Numbered from the stretch's first letter, positions 36,085 to 45,886 are shown. The stretch is 64,000 nt of DNA from Seongchinamella unica (GCF_004354085.1 NZ_SMSE01000001.1:171335-235334), one strand, 5' to 3'. Numbers and translations are program-made. Notes: generated from the letters alone by a model not told the origin.

Positions 36085-37509
36085 TCAGGCAGCGCCGGAC
36101 AGCGCCTTCACTTCAAGATAGTCGGTAAAGCCGTGGGCACCCCATTCGCGCCCGTTGCCGGACTGCTTGTAACCGCCGAAGGGTGTGTGCAGGTCGCCAG
36201 ATGCGCCGTTAATGTTGATGTTGCCGGCCCGGATCTGGCTGGCCACGGCCATCACTTCCTCGTTGTTATTGCCCTGCACATAGCCCGCCAGGCCGTACGG
36301 TGTGTCGTTGGCGATGGCGATGGCTTCCTCAATGCTGTCGTAGGGCATCATGACCAGTACCGGGCCAAAGATTTCCTCGCGGGCGATGGCCATGTCGTTA
36401 TTGACCTCGCTGAACACGGTCGGCTTGACGAAGTAACCCTTTTCGATGCCCTCAGGGCGACCCACGCCGCCGCAAACCAGCTTGGCGCCTTCATCGATAC
36501 CTGCCTGGATCAGGCCCTGAATCTTGTTGAACTGCACCTCGCTCACCACTGGCCCCATGGTGGTCCCCTCCGCTTTGGGGTCACCGACCACCACTGACTC
36601 AGTGACCGCAGCGGCAATGGCCTCGGCCTGCTCCAGCATGGCCCGGGGCACCAGCATGCGTGAGGGAGCGTTACATGACTGGCCGGTGTTGTTGTACATG
36701 TGCATGACGCCACGGGTCACCGCGGCTTCGAGATCCACATCTTCGAGGATGATATTGGGTGACTTGCCACCCAGTTCCTGGGTCACACGCTTGATACTGG
36801 GTGCAGCGTTCTGGGCAACCAGGGAACCGGCCCGGGTGGAGCCGGTGAAGGAGACCATATCGATGTCCGGGTGGGAGGATATCGCCGTACCCACACCCGG
36901 GCCATCGCCGTTAACCATATTGAACACGCCCGCGGGAACACCGGCCTGGTCGATGATCTCGGTAAACAGGTATCCGGACAGGGGAGCTACCTCGGAGGGC
37001 TTGAGCACCACGGTGCAGCCCACGGCCAGCGCCGGGGCAACCTTGCAACTGATCTGGTTGACCGGCCAGTTCCAGGGCGTGATCAGGCCGCAGACCCCAA
37101 TCGGCTCCTTGATGATGCGACTGTTACCGGCCATTTCCTCAAACTCGTAGCTTTGCAGGATTTCCAGGGCAGTGGCCAGGTGACCCAGGCCGCTGGCCGC
37201 CTGGGCTTCTACCGCCAGTTTGGTCGGCGCGCCCATCTCCTCGGAGATGGCATCGGCCATGTCATTGAAGCGGTTCTGGTAAGCCTCAACGATCGCCGCG
37301 AGAATGGCGATGCGCTCTTCCCGTGAACTGCGACCATAGCTGGCAAATGCCGCTCTTGCCGCCTTCGCGGCCTTGTCGACATCCGCGGCGGAGCCGATGG
37401 AAATAGTGGCACACACGTCCTCGGTAGCGGGGTTAATCACGTCCAGGGATTTCGGTGTCACCGGGTCTACCCACTCACCGTTGATGTAAAACTTGTCGTA
37501 AACTCTCAT
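36085..37509 (-). CDS. NAD(P)-dependent aldehyde dehydrogenase
   Basis: A 474-residue ALDH-superfamily enzyme. The nucleophile is Cys279 in GQSCNAPSR and the general base Glu lies in QELGGKSP; PWNWPVNQ and FTGSTRAG are family motifs, and it ends with the PFGGYKQSGNGRE segment. Substrates of this branch are medium or aromatic aldehydes. It is the last gene before the terminator and may form one operon with the acyl-CoA genes up to 42866, although a 163-bp gap lies upstream. Confidence 0.95.
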   Translation of the reverse strand: MRVYDKFYINGEWVDPVTPKSLDVINPATEDVCATISIGSAADVDKAAKAARAAFASYGRSSREERIAILAAIVEAYQNRFNDMADAISEEMGAPTKLAVEAQAASGLGHLATALEILQSYEFEEMAGNSRIIKEPIGVCGLITPWNWPVNQISCKVAPALAVGCTVVLKPSEVAPLSGYLFTEIIDQAGVPAGVFNMVNGDGPGVGTAISSHPDIDMVSFTGSTRAGSLVAQNAAPSIKRVTQELGGKSPNIILEDVDLEAAVTRGVMHMYNNTGQSCNAPSRMLVPRAMLEQAEAIAAAVTESVVVGDPKAEGTTMGPVVSEVQFNKIQGLIQAGIDEGAKLVCGGVGRPEGIEKGYFVKPTVFSEVNNDMAIAREEIFGPVLVMMPYDSIEEAIAIANDTPYGLAGYVQGNNNEEVMAVASQIRAGNININGASGDLHTPFGGYKQSGNGREWGAHGFTDYLEVKALSGAA

Positions 37510-37672
37510 AGCACTCTCCAGTAGAAAACATGACTCCGGTCCTGCTATCGGCAGCGTCCTGCACCGATATCAGCAAACCCGGTATTGCGATCAGTGGGGC
37601 AATATAGCACCCGCTGCCGACTGCGGCCAACCGGCCCCACAGCGGGACCCTGCCTGCTCTGTGCCGGCACCG

Positions 37673-38806
37673 TCAGGAGTCCAGCAACAGCGAGGCCAGC
37701 CGCTTGCGGTGATGGTAGGCGTCACCGAACACCTGCTGCGACCACTGGGCGCGGCGAATATACAACTGCGCGTCGCACTCATAGGTAAAGCCCATACCGC
37801 CGTGAAACTGTACCGCCCTGTCGCCGGCAAACTTCAGCGCCTCACTCGCCTGGGCCTTGGCCATGCGACAGGCGGACTCGGCGTCCCGGTCCGGGGTTGC
37901 CTCATTCACCAGACTGGCGGCGTGATAGACGAAGGAACGCGCGTTTTCCATTGCCACCAGCACCTCCACCATGGGGTGCTTGAGCGCCTGGTAGGAGCCG
38001 ATAGGGCGACCAAACTGGTGCCGTGTTTTCAGGTATTCGGCGGTAAGGTCCATACAGGCGGCGGCGCTGCCGGCGGCTTCCGCCGCGTACAGCAGGGCGC
38101 CGAGCAGCATGACTTCACGCAAGGTGCTGTCGGCATCCCCCGGCAGCAAGTTTTCCATGCCAACCGACACCCCAGAAAAGTCGACGCGGGCACAGCGCCG
38201 GGTTTCATCAATACAGGTTTGGCGGCTAACGGCCGCTGACGGCACCGCTGCAGTCGGCACGACCAGCAGGCGCGCTACTCCCTGGTACATCACCGAAACC
38301 AAAAAAAGTTCGGCGACCTCCGCATAGGCAACCTGGGTCTTCGCCCCGCTCAGCTGCAATCCGCTTTTTGCCGGCGTTGCGGTGACCCCAATAGCAGGGT
38401 CGCCCCAGTCTTCCGACTCCAGCAAGGCCAGGCTTGCAATCTGGCCGCCGACAATGTCCGGCAGGTAACGCTGGCTCAGGTCGGAACCCGCCGCCTGCTG
38501 CAACACCCTGGCGACCAGCGTGGTATCGATGAACGGCGTGGTCAACAGGTGCTTACCCATACATTCGACCAGCGGCACCGCACTGCTGATGCCCAGCCCG
38601 GAGCCACCGAAGTCCTCTGCTACCGCGACCCCCAGCCAACCCAGTGCTGCCATTTGCTGCCAGACCTGCGGGTCAAAGCCCTGCGCTGAGGGCAGCAATG
38701 CGCGCACCGCCGGCATGGTGGAGCGATCACGGCAAAACGCTCGCGCTGAATCCAGTAACATGCCCTGCTCGTCGCCGAACACCATCTGCATATTATTCAT
38801 CGGCAT
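37673..38806 (-). CDS. Acyl-CoA dehydrogenase, small partner of a pair
   Basis: A 377-residue FAD enzyme. The frame opens in front of this gene within its neighbour; the ATG at 38806 follows a GAGG and was chosen over 38809 and 38800. Features are WQQMAALGWLGVAVAEDFGGSGLG, TRHQFGRPIGSYQALKHP and QFHGGMGFTYE. Adjacent to a second acyl-CoA dehydrogenase gene 7 bp away, as in the heterotetrameric enzymes of steroid side-chain catabolism (FadE-type pairs), so the two probably form one complex. The carboxyl-terminal GFTYE may supply the catalytic base. Confidence 0.88.
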   Translation of the reverse strand: MPMNNMQMVFGDEQGMLLDSARAFCRDRSTMPAVRALLPSAQGFDPQVWQQMAALGWLGVAVAEDFGGSGLGISSAVPLVECMGKHLLTTPFIDTTLVARVLQQAAGSDLSQRYLPDIVGGQIASLALLESEDWGDPAIGVTATPAKSGLQLSGAKTQVAYAEVAELFLVSVMYQGVARLLVVPTAAVPSAAVSRQTCIDETRRCARVDFSGVSVGMENLLPGDADSTLREVMLLGALLYAAEAAGSAAACMDLTAEYLKTRHQFGRPIGSYQALKHPMVEVLVAMENARSFVYHAASLVNEATPDRDAESACRMAKAQASEALKFAGDRAVQFHGGMGFTYECDAQLYIRRAQWSQQVFGDAYHHRKRLASLLLDS

Positions 38807-38813
38807 CATGTCC

Positions 38814-40028
38814 TCAGCTCTTGGGCAGGCCCAGTACCTGCTCACCAATAATGTTTGCCTGTATCTGCGAGGTACCGCCACCGATGGTGGTGGCGAAATT
38901 ATTAAAGTAGGCGCGCTGCCAGAACCCTCCGGCAACGGCCTGCTCGTCACCCACATACAGGCTGCCCAGCCCCCCCTGCAACTCGAGGCCGTACTGGCGC
39001 ATACGCCGCTGATACTCACTGGCCCGCAGTTTGAAGGACAGGGGTAGCGACAGGGGGTAGTCCGTGTTGAGCCCGGGCAGGCCGGTGCGGCGATCGGCCA
39101 GGCCCAGCGCTTTCTCCTCCATGATCAGTTCCACCAGCCGATCGCGCACCACCGGATCTTCCAGCAAGGGCTGACCGTCGCGCCTGAGGTGGCGGATGTC
39201 GTCGATCAGGTCACTGACACTGATCCTGACCTGGGGCAGGCCACCGGCGGCGCCCGCTGCGGCACCCCGCTCGTACTGCAGGGTTTGCATGGCAACCCGC
39301 CAGCCGTTACCTTCGCCACCGATCAGGCAGCTGGCAGGGATACGGGCATCGGTGAAAAAAGTTTCGGTAAACCCATACTCGCCGGTGATCTTCTGGATAG
39401 GCCGGGTCTCGATACCCCGCGCCTCCATCGGCGACAGGAAAAACGACAGGCCGTCGTATTTACGCTCGGCAGAGGGATCGGTGCGCGCCAGCAGGATCAT
39501 GTAGCGGGCGTAGTTACCCATGGTTGTCCAGATCTTGCTGCCGTTGATCACGTAGTCGTCACCGTCCCGTACGGCGCGGGTCTGGGCGTTGCCGAGGTCC
39601 GACCCGTGATCGGGTTCGGAGAAGCCCTGGCACCAGATGTCCTCGGCGCTTAGAATTCCCTTGATGTAAAGGGCCTTCTGTTGGTCCGTGCCGATATCCA
39701 GGATAAGCGGTCCGGCCCAGCCGAGGCCGATAACGTTAAAGGTGATAGGGGTGCGCTGCCGCCGCAACTCACGATCGACCTCGTGCTGGAAAGCGGCATG
39801 CATGCCACGACCGCCGTATTCCGACGGCCAGTGCACGCCAAGATAGCCGGCGCTCCACAGCTTGTGCTGCCATTCCCGGAGAAATTCCAGTTGCTGGTCA
39901 CTGCCCACTTCCATAAAGGTCTGCGGTAACAGAAACCCGGGATCCGCCGGTTTGTGCTGTTCCAACCAGGCCGCAACCTCGGCGCGAAACTCGGCCAGCT
40001 CCGAGGGACTTGGATCAGTTCCGTTCAT
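38814..40028 (-). CDS. Acyl-CoA dehydrogenase, large partner of a pair
   Basis: A 404-residue enzyme from the ATG at 40028 (an upstream in-frame start at 40064 lacks support). It has YGGRGMHAAFQHEV, WCQGFSEPDHGSDLGNAQTRA (flavin region), NGSKIWTT and the C-terminal GGTSQIQANIIGEQVLGL, typical of ACADs with long substrates. Paired with the next gene, it resembles heteromeric ACADs acting on bulky acyl-CoAs such as steroid side chains. The substrate here is unknown. Confidence 0.9.
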   Translation of the reverse strand: MNGTDPSPSELAEFRAEVAAWLEQHKPADPGFLLPQTFMEVGSDQQLEFLREWQHKLWSAGYLGVHWPSEYGGRGMHAAFQHEVDRELRRQRTPITFNVIGLGWAGPLILDIGTDQQKALYIKGILSAEDIWCQGFSEPDHGSDLGNAQTRAVRDGDDYVINGSKIWTTMGNYARYMILLARTDPSAERKYDGLSFFLSPMEARGIETRPIQKITGEYGFTETFFTDARIPASCLIGGEGNGWRVAMQTLQYERGAAAGAAGGLPQVRISVSDLIDDIRHLRRDGQPLLEDPVVRDRLVELIMEEKALGLADRRTGLPGLNTDYPLSLPLSFKLRASEYQRRMRQYGLELQGGLGSLYVGDEQAVAGGFWQRAYFNNFATTIGGGTSQIQANIIGEQVLGLPKS

Positions 40029-40243
40029 ACTTTCACCCTTGTCTGTGTGTGCGCGAATGCGCAAGCGCCACGACCCGCCATTAATTCACTTGTCCAGGGT
40101 CTGGTGAACGCGGCGAAGGCGAACGTCGTGAGGGCTCGCCAGCACCGCGTCCCCGATTCTACCCCATGCATACCCTGCTGGATTCCCGGCATGTTGAACA
40201 GGCCCTGGTCAAGGGGCACGGCCGGAAACTGGACCAGCCTCGC

Positions 40244-41845
40244 CTAGCCTTCCGCCAGGAAGCGGGATTCCGCGTAGGCCATCACCCGGGGGTAATCGGG
40301 CTTGCCATTGGCAGCACGGCAGAGCACGTCAATCCCGTAGATCTTGCGCGGCACCTTGTAGTCCGCCAACCTCTCCCTGGCATGGGCCTGCAGTGCCTCG
40401 ACATCCAGGCCCGCCTGTGGCGCCGTCTGGACAATAGCCGTCACCTGTTTGCCGAAACGGGGATGGGGTAGACCCACGACCACCACGTCATCGACCGCCG
40501 GGTGTTCCAGCAACACCCGCTCTACTTCCACCGTGTAGACTTTCTCGCCACCGCTATTCACCACTGTGCTGTCGCGGCCCAGTAGCTGCAACATGCCATC
40601 GCCCCGCACGGTGCAGCGGTCGCCCGTGCGCACCAGGCGCTGGCCGTCAAGGGTGATAAAGGTTTCCGCGGTTTTTTCCGGGGCATTGTAATAACCCTGT
40701 GGCAGGTGACCGCCGGCATAGACCATGCCGATCGTGTCAGATCCCGGTTCCACCTCCTGTAATTCATCGTCCAGCACCCGGGTGGTCCCCTGGGGCTGGA
40801 ATACCCCGGATTCAGGCGTGCATACGGCGTACCCCGAGGTCTCGGATGAACCCAGCGAATCAATCACCACCAATTCCGGCTGGTGCTTCAGTAAACCGTC
40901 GCGACAGGCATTACTGAGCGAGGCGCCGGAGGACACCAACACTTTCAGCGATGCCAATAGCGCCTCCTCAGGTCGCCTGTCCAGCACCTCCAGCAGCGGC
41001 AGGGCAAAGGCGTCGCCCACCAGCACCAGCATGCCGATACCCTGCGCGGCAATGGCTTCGACCGTGCGCTGCGGGTCAAAGCGCTCTCCCGACAGGGTAA
41101 CCACCGGCACCCCCTGGGCCAGCAGCATGATCGCCATCAGGAAGCCGGCGCCATGCATCAGCGGACTCAGGCACAGAAACGGGGCCGCCTGCGGCAGGCG
41201 GGCAACATTCGCCACGTGCTCGGCCAGCGAGGCGGGATGCTCGGCAATTGCCAGCGGAGCCATGGCCACCCCGGTGGACACATTCTGCTTGCGCCAGATG
41301 TCCTCATGGCGCCACAGCACACCCTTGGGCAGGCCGGTGGTTCCTCCGGTTGCTATCAACACCAGGTCATCGCCGCGGGTTGTGGGGGTAAAACCTGCGC
41401 CGGCATGACCATAGAGTGCGGCCAGCTCCACGTCTTCGCTCCCGCCGTCCACACAGACAAAATGTCGCGTCCCGGTCAGACGCGGCTTTATCCTTGCCAC
41501 CCGGTCGGCAAACGGCGCATCATAGACCAGCACCTCGATGTCCAGGCCGTTGCACAGGTCCACCAGCTCTTCGTCCTGGTAGCGGTAGTTCACATTGACA
41601 TGGCTGAGGCCGGCAAGACCGGCACCGACAAAGGTCTCCAGGTAGGCGTTGGAATTACGCAGGTAATGACCCACGTGGGCACCGGCTTCCAGACCGAGAT
41701 CGCCCAGGTAGCTGGCAATACCCAGGGAGCGCCGGCGCAACTCCCGGTAATCGATACTGGCGCCATCGTGCACCAGGGCCGGACGTGTCGCCGTGGGCCC
41801 CTCCCCCAGTCGATAAACCGCCTCGGCAAAATTCCAGCAGTCCAC
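40244..41845 (-). CDS. Acyl-CoA synthetase (AMP-binding)
   Basis: A 533-residue ANL-superfamily ligase from the GTG at 41845; the open frame continues 16 codons into the LLM gene. Core motifs are IATGGTTGLPKGVLW (P-loop), SLGSSETSGYAV, RTGDR and the C-terminal GKPDYPRV with the conserved Lys. It makes an acyl-adenylate, then an acyl-CoA. The gene follows the LLM oxidoreductase by 7 bp, and 215 bp later the acyl-CoA dehydrogenase pair begins, consistent with activation followed by oxidation. Confidence 0.92.
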   Translation of the reverse strand: MDCWNFAEAVYRLGEGPTATRPALVHDGASIDYRELRRRSLGIASYLGDLGLEAGAHVGHYLRNSNAYLETFVGAGLAGLSHVNVNYRYQDEELVDLCNGLDIEVLVYDAPFADRVARIKPRLTGTRHFVCVDGGSEDVELAALYGHAGAGFTPTTRGDDLVLIATGGTTGLPKGVLWRHEDIWRKQNVSTGVAMAPLAIAEHPASLAEHVANVARLPQAAPFLCLSPLMHGAGFLMAIMLLAQGVPVVTLSGERFDPQRTVEAIAAQGIGMLVLVGDAFALPLLEVLDRRPEEALLASLKVLVSSGASLSNACRDGLLKHQPELVVIDSLGSSETSGYAVCTPESGVFQPQGTTRVLDDELQEVEPGSDTIGMVYAGGHLPQGYYNAPEKTAETFITLDGQRLVRTGDRCTVRGDGMLQLLGRDSTVVNSGGEKVYTVEVERVLLEHPAVDDVVVVGLPHPRFGKQVTAIVQTAPQAGLDVEALQAHARERLADYKVPRKIYGIDVLCRAANGKPDYPRVMAYAESRFLAEG

Positions 41846-41852
41846 GCGATAA

Positions 41853-42866
41853 CTACCAGAGCTCGGCAATGGCTCGCAGGCTGGCCACGTCATGGGCGGT
41901 CACCAGCAGCGTGGTTACCCGTGAATCCTGCCAGGCCTGCAGCCGATCGCGAATACGGTCCGCCGGCCCCACCAGCGACATGGCATCGGCCAGTTCATCG
42001 GGAATCACCCGGGCGGCCTCGTCCCGCTTGTCTTCCATGAACAGTTGCTGGATCTTTTCCGCCTCTGCCTCGTAGCCCATTCTAATAAACAGGTTTTTGT
42101 GGAAATTGGTGGTCTTGGCGCCCATGCCGCCGATATAAAAACTGAGGAAATACTTGAATGCCAGGAGTCCCGCCTCGATGTCATCAGTGATGCTAACGCT
42201 CACCATCTGGGCAATATCGAAGTCTGCCGGGGCCTCTCTTAGCGACTCCGCATAGACGCTCTCGTCATAGGGGTTATAAAACAGTGGCAGCCATCCGTCG
42301 GCAATTTCTGCCGCCAGGGCGATGTTCTTCGGACCCTCGGCCCCGAGATAAATCGGGATACGATTGCGCAGCGGGTGCACGATGGGCTTCAACGGTTTGC
42401 CCAGCCCGGCCGCATCATCACCGCTGTAGGGCAGCGGGTAATGGGGGCCATCATTGGTGACCGGCGCCTCGCGCGCAAACACCTGGCGAATGATGTCAAT
42501 ATACTCCCGGGTTCGGGCCAGGGGCTTGGGAAATGGCCTGCCGTACCAGCCTTCCACGACCTGGGGGCCGGATACCCCGAGTCCCAACATGAAGCGGCCA
42601 TTGGACAACAGGTCCAGGGTCAGGGCATGCATGGCACAGGAGGTGGGCGTGCGCCCCGAGAGCTGAACCACCGCGGTGCCGAGCTTTATCTTTTCGGTCT
42701 GGGCGCCTATCCAGGCCAGCGGGGTGAAGGCATCATTGCCCCAGGCCTCGGCGGACCAGACGGAGTCAAAGCCGAGCCGCTCTGCCTCCTGGGCAATTGC
42801 CACAAAATTGGGATGCGGGGCAGCGCCCCAGTAACCCTGGGCAAGGCCCAGTTTGAGATCAGCCAT
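41853..42866 (-). CDS. LLM-class (luciferase-like) flavin/F420-dependent oxidoreductase
   Basis: A 337-residue TIM-barrel protein. N-terminal LKLGLAQGYWGAAPHPN, GFDSVWSAEAWGNDAFTPLAWIGAQTEKIKLGTAVVQ and LGLGVSGPQVVEGWYG are the patterns of the LLM subfamily often annotated as F420-dependent and common in actinobacteria. Cofactor choice (F420 or FMN) cannot be seen from sequence. First gene of the leftward operon; a candidate operator lies 12 bp upstream. Confidence 0.88.
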   Translation of the reverse strand: MADLKLGLAQGYWGAAPHPNFVAIAQEAERLGFDSVWSAEAWGNDAFTPLAWIGAQTEKIKLGTAVVQLSGRTPTSCAMHALTLDLLSNGRFMLGLGVSGPQVVEGWYGRPFPKPLARTREYIDIIRQVFAREAPVTNDGPHYPLPYSGDDAAGLGKPLKPIVHPLRNRIPIYLGAEGPKNIALAAEIADGWLPLFYNPYDESVYAESLREAPADFDIAQMVSVSITDDIEAGLLAFKYFLSFYIGGMGAKTTNFHKNLFIRMGYEAEAEKIQQLFMEDKRDEAARVIPDELADAMSLVGPADRIRDRLQAWQDSRVTTLLVTAHDVASLRAIAELW

Positions 42867-42877
42867 GGTAAATTCCT

Positions 42878-42903
42878 AAAAATACAGGATGTACTGCTTT
42901 TTT
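42878..42903. promoter_or_regulatory. Cluster operator site A
   Basis: AAAAATA-CAG-GATGTA-CTG-CTTTTTT lies in the 99-bp gap between the divergent LLM and thiolase-like genes. The CAG-N6-CTG core with A-rich left and T-rich right flanks recurs in every intergenic promoter region of the cluster. Confidence 0.5.
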
Positions 42904-42965
42904 CAATTATGACATTCTAGGCCAGCTTTGCAATCGACATCAAACAACAAACACGGAGACAAAAC

Positions 42966-44528
42966 TTGAGCAGTGATTCAAACCTGCAGCTGGCGGACAA
43001 CACCCCCATTCTGGTGGGCACAGGACAATACACGGAACAGCTCCCGGCAAACGGCGAACCTGCACTTGCACTCACGCCCCCGGTGGAGCTCGCCGCCAGG
43101 GCCGCCGCAGACGCCGTTACCAGCACCGGCGGACACTTCTCTGCGGCTGACATCGAGACCATTGCCACTATTCGGCTGTTTTCTGACTCGGCACCGGTCT
43201 GGTCCTGCCCGTTTGGCCGCAGCGACAACCCGCCGGAATCCATCGCGCGGCGAATCGGCGCCTCTCCCCGTGAGCGTATCTATAGTGACGCCGGGGGCAC
43301 ACAACCACTGCAATTGCTGGCCGAGTTCTCTGGGGCAATCGCCAGGGGCGAATTGCAGTGCGCCCTGCTGACCGGCATGGAGGCCATGGCCAGCCAGCGC
43401 TATGCCCAGCGCAATGGCCTGGAGCCCGACTGGAGTGAACATTTCGACCCTCCCCTGGACAGCCGTGACGCCGTGACGCAGATGGTCTCGCCTGCGGAAT
43501 TAAACAGTGGCTTGTACCTGCCCGCCCATTGGTATGCACTGATCGAGAACCTGAGGGCCCACCAGCGGGGGAACAGCGTTGCCGTGCATAAGGTGCAAAT
43601 GGCCGAGCTGCTGGCACCGTTCAACGACGTGGCCCGGAGCAACCCCTACGCTTACTTCCAGAACCGCTACAGCGCGGCAGACCTCGCCAGCGAAGCCAAT
43701 GGGAACTACCCGATCTGCGTGCCCTACAACAAGCTCCTGGTGGCCCGGGACGCCGTCAACCAGGCCGCTGCCGTTGTCCTGACCAGCGCCGGCAAAGCAC
43801 GGGAACTGGGCATACCGGCTGACAACTGGATTCTGCAGTTAGGCTATGCCGACGGGGAGGACCAGTACCTGCCCCAGCGACAAAATCCGGGCACCTCGGT
43901 GGCGATGGAAAAGGTGCTCAGGGCCTGCTTCGAGCGCGCGGGCCTGGGGCAGGCCGACATGGACCTCATCGACATCTACAGCTGCTTTCCCTGCGCGATC
44001 GAGGCCGCCCGGGATGCACTGGGCATGGCCGCGACCGACCCCCGGCCATTGACCGTCACCGGCGGACTGCCATTCTTTGGCGGCCCGGGCAACGAGTACA
44101 GCCTGCACGCACTGGCGGAGATGGTCATGCGCCTGCGGGCAACGACAAGCCATGCACTGGTCACCGCCAATGGCGGTATGCTGTCCAAACATGCCGCCCT
44201 CGTACTGGCGAGCAACAGCCCTGCGCTTCGTCGCAGACCCCTGGATTACGCCACGCTGGAACCAACCGTTATCGGCCGGGAGGATATCGAAGCGGTACCG
44301 CTGTGCACGGCACCTGCAAGGGGCACCGTGCTGAGCTACACCCAGATTTTCGAGCGCCAGCGCGATGATGTCGCTATCATCCTGGGGGAAACCGCCAGGG
44401 GTGAGCGCTTCCTGGCCCACAGTACCGAGCCAGACACCCTGCAGCAGGTTCTTGCACAGTCACCCGTGGGGCGAGACGTCCAGGTTGAGCAGGTGCAGGG
44501 CCGGCATCGATTCCGCTTCGGGTACTGA
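42966..44528 (+). CDS. Thiolase-superfamily protein (lipid-transfer/acetyl-CoA acetyltransferase type), nucleophilic Cys absent
   Basis: A 520-residue thiolase-fold protein starting at TTG (GGAG upstream). The N-terminal ILVGTGQYTE and C-terminal FGGPGNEYSLHALAEMV and VTANGGMLSKHAAL match the acetyl-CoA acetyltransferase-like family annotated in actinobacterial steroid clusters. At the usual Cys position the sequence reads YSDAGGTQPLQLL (about residues 107-119) with no Cys, so classical thiolysis is unlikely; retro-aldol or other chemistry is possible. It converges on a SnoaL-like gene and is divergent from the LLM operon. Confidence 0.85.
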   Translation: MSSDSNLQLADNTPILVGTGQYTEQLPANGEPALALTPPVELAARAAADAVTSTGGHFSAADIETIATIRLFSDSAPVWSCPFGRSDNPPESIARRIGASPRERIYSDAGGTQPLQLLAEFSGAIARGELQCALLTGMEAMASQRYAQRNGLEPDWSEHFDPPLDSRDAVTQMVSPAELNSGLYLPAHWYALIENLRAHQRGNSVAVHKVQMAELLAPFNDVARSNPYAYFQNRYSAADLASEANGNYPICVPYNKLLVARDAVNQAAAVVLTSAGKARELGIPADNWILQLGYADGEDQYLPQRQNPGTSVAMEKVLRACFERAGLGQADMDLIDIYSCFPCAIEAARDALGMAATDPRPLTVTGGLPFFGGPGNEYSLHALAEMVMRLRATTSHALVTANGGMLSKHAALVLASNSPALRRRPLDYATLEPTVIGREDIEAVPLCTAPARGTVLSYTQIFERQRDDVAIILGETARGERFLAHSTEPDTLQQVLAQSPVGRDVQVEQVQGRHRFRFGY

Positions 44529-44549
44529 GCCGGGGTCCTGCGGACCCGC

Positions 44550-45059
44550 TCAGCCGGCAGCGGGAGTGGCCGCAGCTCTCTCAACGGCTTCGGCAAACAG
44601 CGCGATGTTGCCCCTGCAGTACTGGGTATCGAGCTTTGAGCTGACGATTTTCCAGCCGGCGTCCGCCCCGGCGAACACATTGGTGTATTCACCAACCACG
44701 ATCGCCACCTCGGCGTCGGTGGCGACTTTGTTTCCCGGGTCGGTAAAAATAATATGCTCCGCCACCAGGTAAGCCCGGCACTCCACCCCCTGTTCGGTCC
44801 GGCAGAAGCGGAAGTTGCTGAGGCTGTGACGGGTGAGATCGAAGCCGTCAATCACACTCTGCAAGGCGAGCAACCAGTCCTCGGCATTGCGCATCGCACC
44901 TTCGCCACCGGTGTCGGCACCGGTGTCACCGTAATCAATGTATATTTCATCGGCGAAACAAGCGCGCACCAGCGGCCAGTTCTTGCTGTCTATACCCTCG
45001 GCATAGGCGTTATAGACATCGACGATTTCACTGCGGGTTACCGGGTCGACCTGTGACAT
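44550..45059 (-). CDS. SnoaL-like/NTF2-like polyketide-cyclase-type protein, copy 1
   Basis: A 169-residue alpha+beta-barrel protein. VDVYNAYAEGIDSKNWPLVRACFADEIYIDY is typical of the SnoaL_4/NTF2-like family, which includes ketosteroid isomerases, dehydratases and non-catalytic proteins. No classical ketosteroid isomerase motif is obvious. Divergent from the PNPOx-like gene; a second SnoaL-like gene lies at 55159. Confidence 0.85.
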   Translation of the reverse strand: MSQVDPVTRSEIVDVYNAYAEGIDSKNWPLVRACFADEIYIDYGDTGADTGGEGAMRNAEDWLLALQSVIDGFDLTRHSLSNFRFCRTEQGVECRAYLVAEHIIFTDPGNKVATDAEVAIVVGEYTNVFAGADAGWKIVSSKLDTQYCRGNIALFAEAVERAAATPAAG

Positions 45060-45251
45060 AGCGCGCTCCTGTCAGTCCCGCCGGGGTACGGCGCCTTCTT
45101 GCGCCAGTCGCCGGCAACTCGCCAGCCCCCGGCCAGACGCTCCAGCGGTGAGGATGGCGATCTTTCCCTGCACTCTGTTGATCGTGTTATTCAGTCCTCT
45201 AAGGCAAAACTGCCCCGCCGCTTGCAAACGATCAACAGGGTGATACCATCG

Positions 45252-45276
45252 AAAAACAGTCAGGATGTACGGTTTA
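45252..45276. promoter_or_regulatory. Cluster operator site F
   Basis: AAAAACAGT-CAG-GATGTA-CGG-TTTA. This is one mismatch from the CAG-N6-CTG core. The ten bases CAGGATGTAC are identical to those of site A. It lies between the divergent SnoaL-like and PNPOx-like genes, 50 bp before the latter's ATG. Confidence 0.4.
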
Positions 45277-45325
45277 TAGTATTGGGATTAAACCGCATCC
45301 GCAACAGATGCCGGAGCGAAACATA

Positions 45326-45829
45326 ATGAAGGATAAGATAAAAAATTACGACGACGTCACCCTGTACGGGCTGAGCCCGGAGAAAATGGAGAAGCTGCTG
45401 CTGGCGCAGAACGAACTGACCTTTATCTGGACCAACCGCGAAGGTCACGGCATGGGCGTGACCATGAGCTACATCTGGCGCAAGGGCCGCATCTGGTGCA
45501 CGGCAACGGAACAAAGGGCGCGAATGAAAGCGCTGGCCCGCGACCCGCGCTGCTCAGTGGTCATATCCAGTGCCGGAGTCGACGACGACTTGAGCCAGTC
45601 CATCACTTTCAAGGGCCATGCCATACTCCACAAGGACCAGGAAACCAGGGACTGGTTCTACCCCGATTTCGCCCGCCACGCCAACAGCCCGGCACCGACC
45701 CCGGAGGCCTTCGTTGCCTTCCTCGATACCGAGGCCCGGGTGATTATCGAGGTCGTGCCCGAAAAGACCATCAGCTTTGACGGCGGGGTAATGCGCGACA
45801 CCACCCGTGAAGCATTAGCAGCTTCCTAG
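45326..45829 (+). CDS. Pyridoxamine 5'-phosphate oxidase-like split-barrel flavoprotein, copy 1
   Basis: A 167-residue protein from the ATG at 45326 (GGAG upstream). It has the FMN/F420-binding split barrel: LTFIWTNREGHGMGVTMSYIW, then IWCTATEQRARMKALARDPRCSVVIS and a C-terminal VIIEVVPEKTISFDGG. A paralogue of equal length at 48468-48971 shares YxDVTLYxLxPE, FIWTN..GHG.GV.M.YI and QRAR.KAL.RDPR. Members of the family reduce F420- or FMN-dependent substrates. It lies right of site F and left of the TonB receptor. Confidence 0.85.
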   Translation: MKDKIKNYDDVTLYGLSPEKMEKLLLAQNELTFIWTNREGHGMGVTMSYIWRKGRIWCTATEQRARMKALARDPRCSVVISSAGVDDDLSQSITFKGHAILHKDQETRDWFYPDFARHANSPAPTPEAFVAFLDTEARVIIEVVPEKTISFDGGVMRDTTREALAAS

Positions 45830-45886
45830 CCGTGCTACCGCTGCCCGGGGCGCCTGGCCGAGACTCAATCGCCGAAGGCGCAGAAC

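Noticed and set aside
38807-39019. N-terminal extension of the small acyl-CoA dehydrogenase
   Set aside because: It overlaps the neighbouring dehydrogenase gene and does not resemble any family N-terminus.
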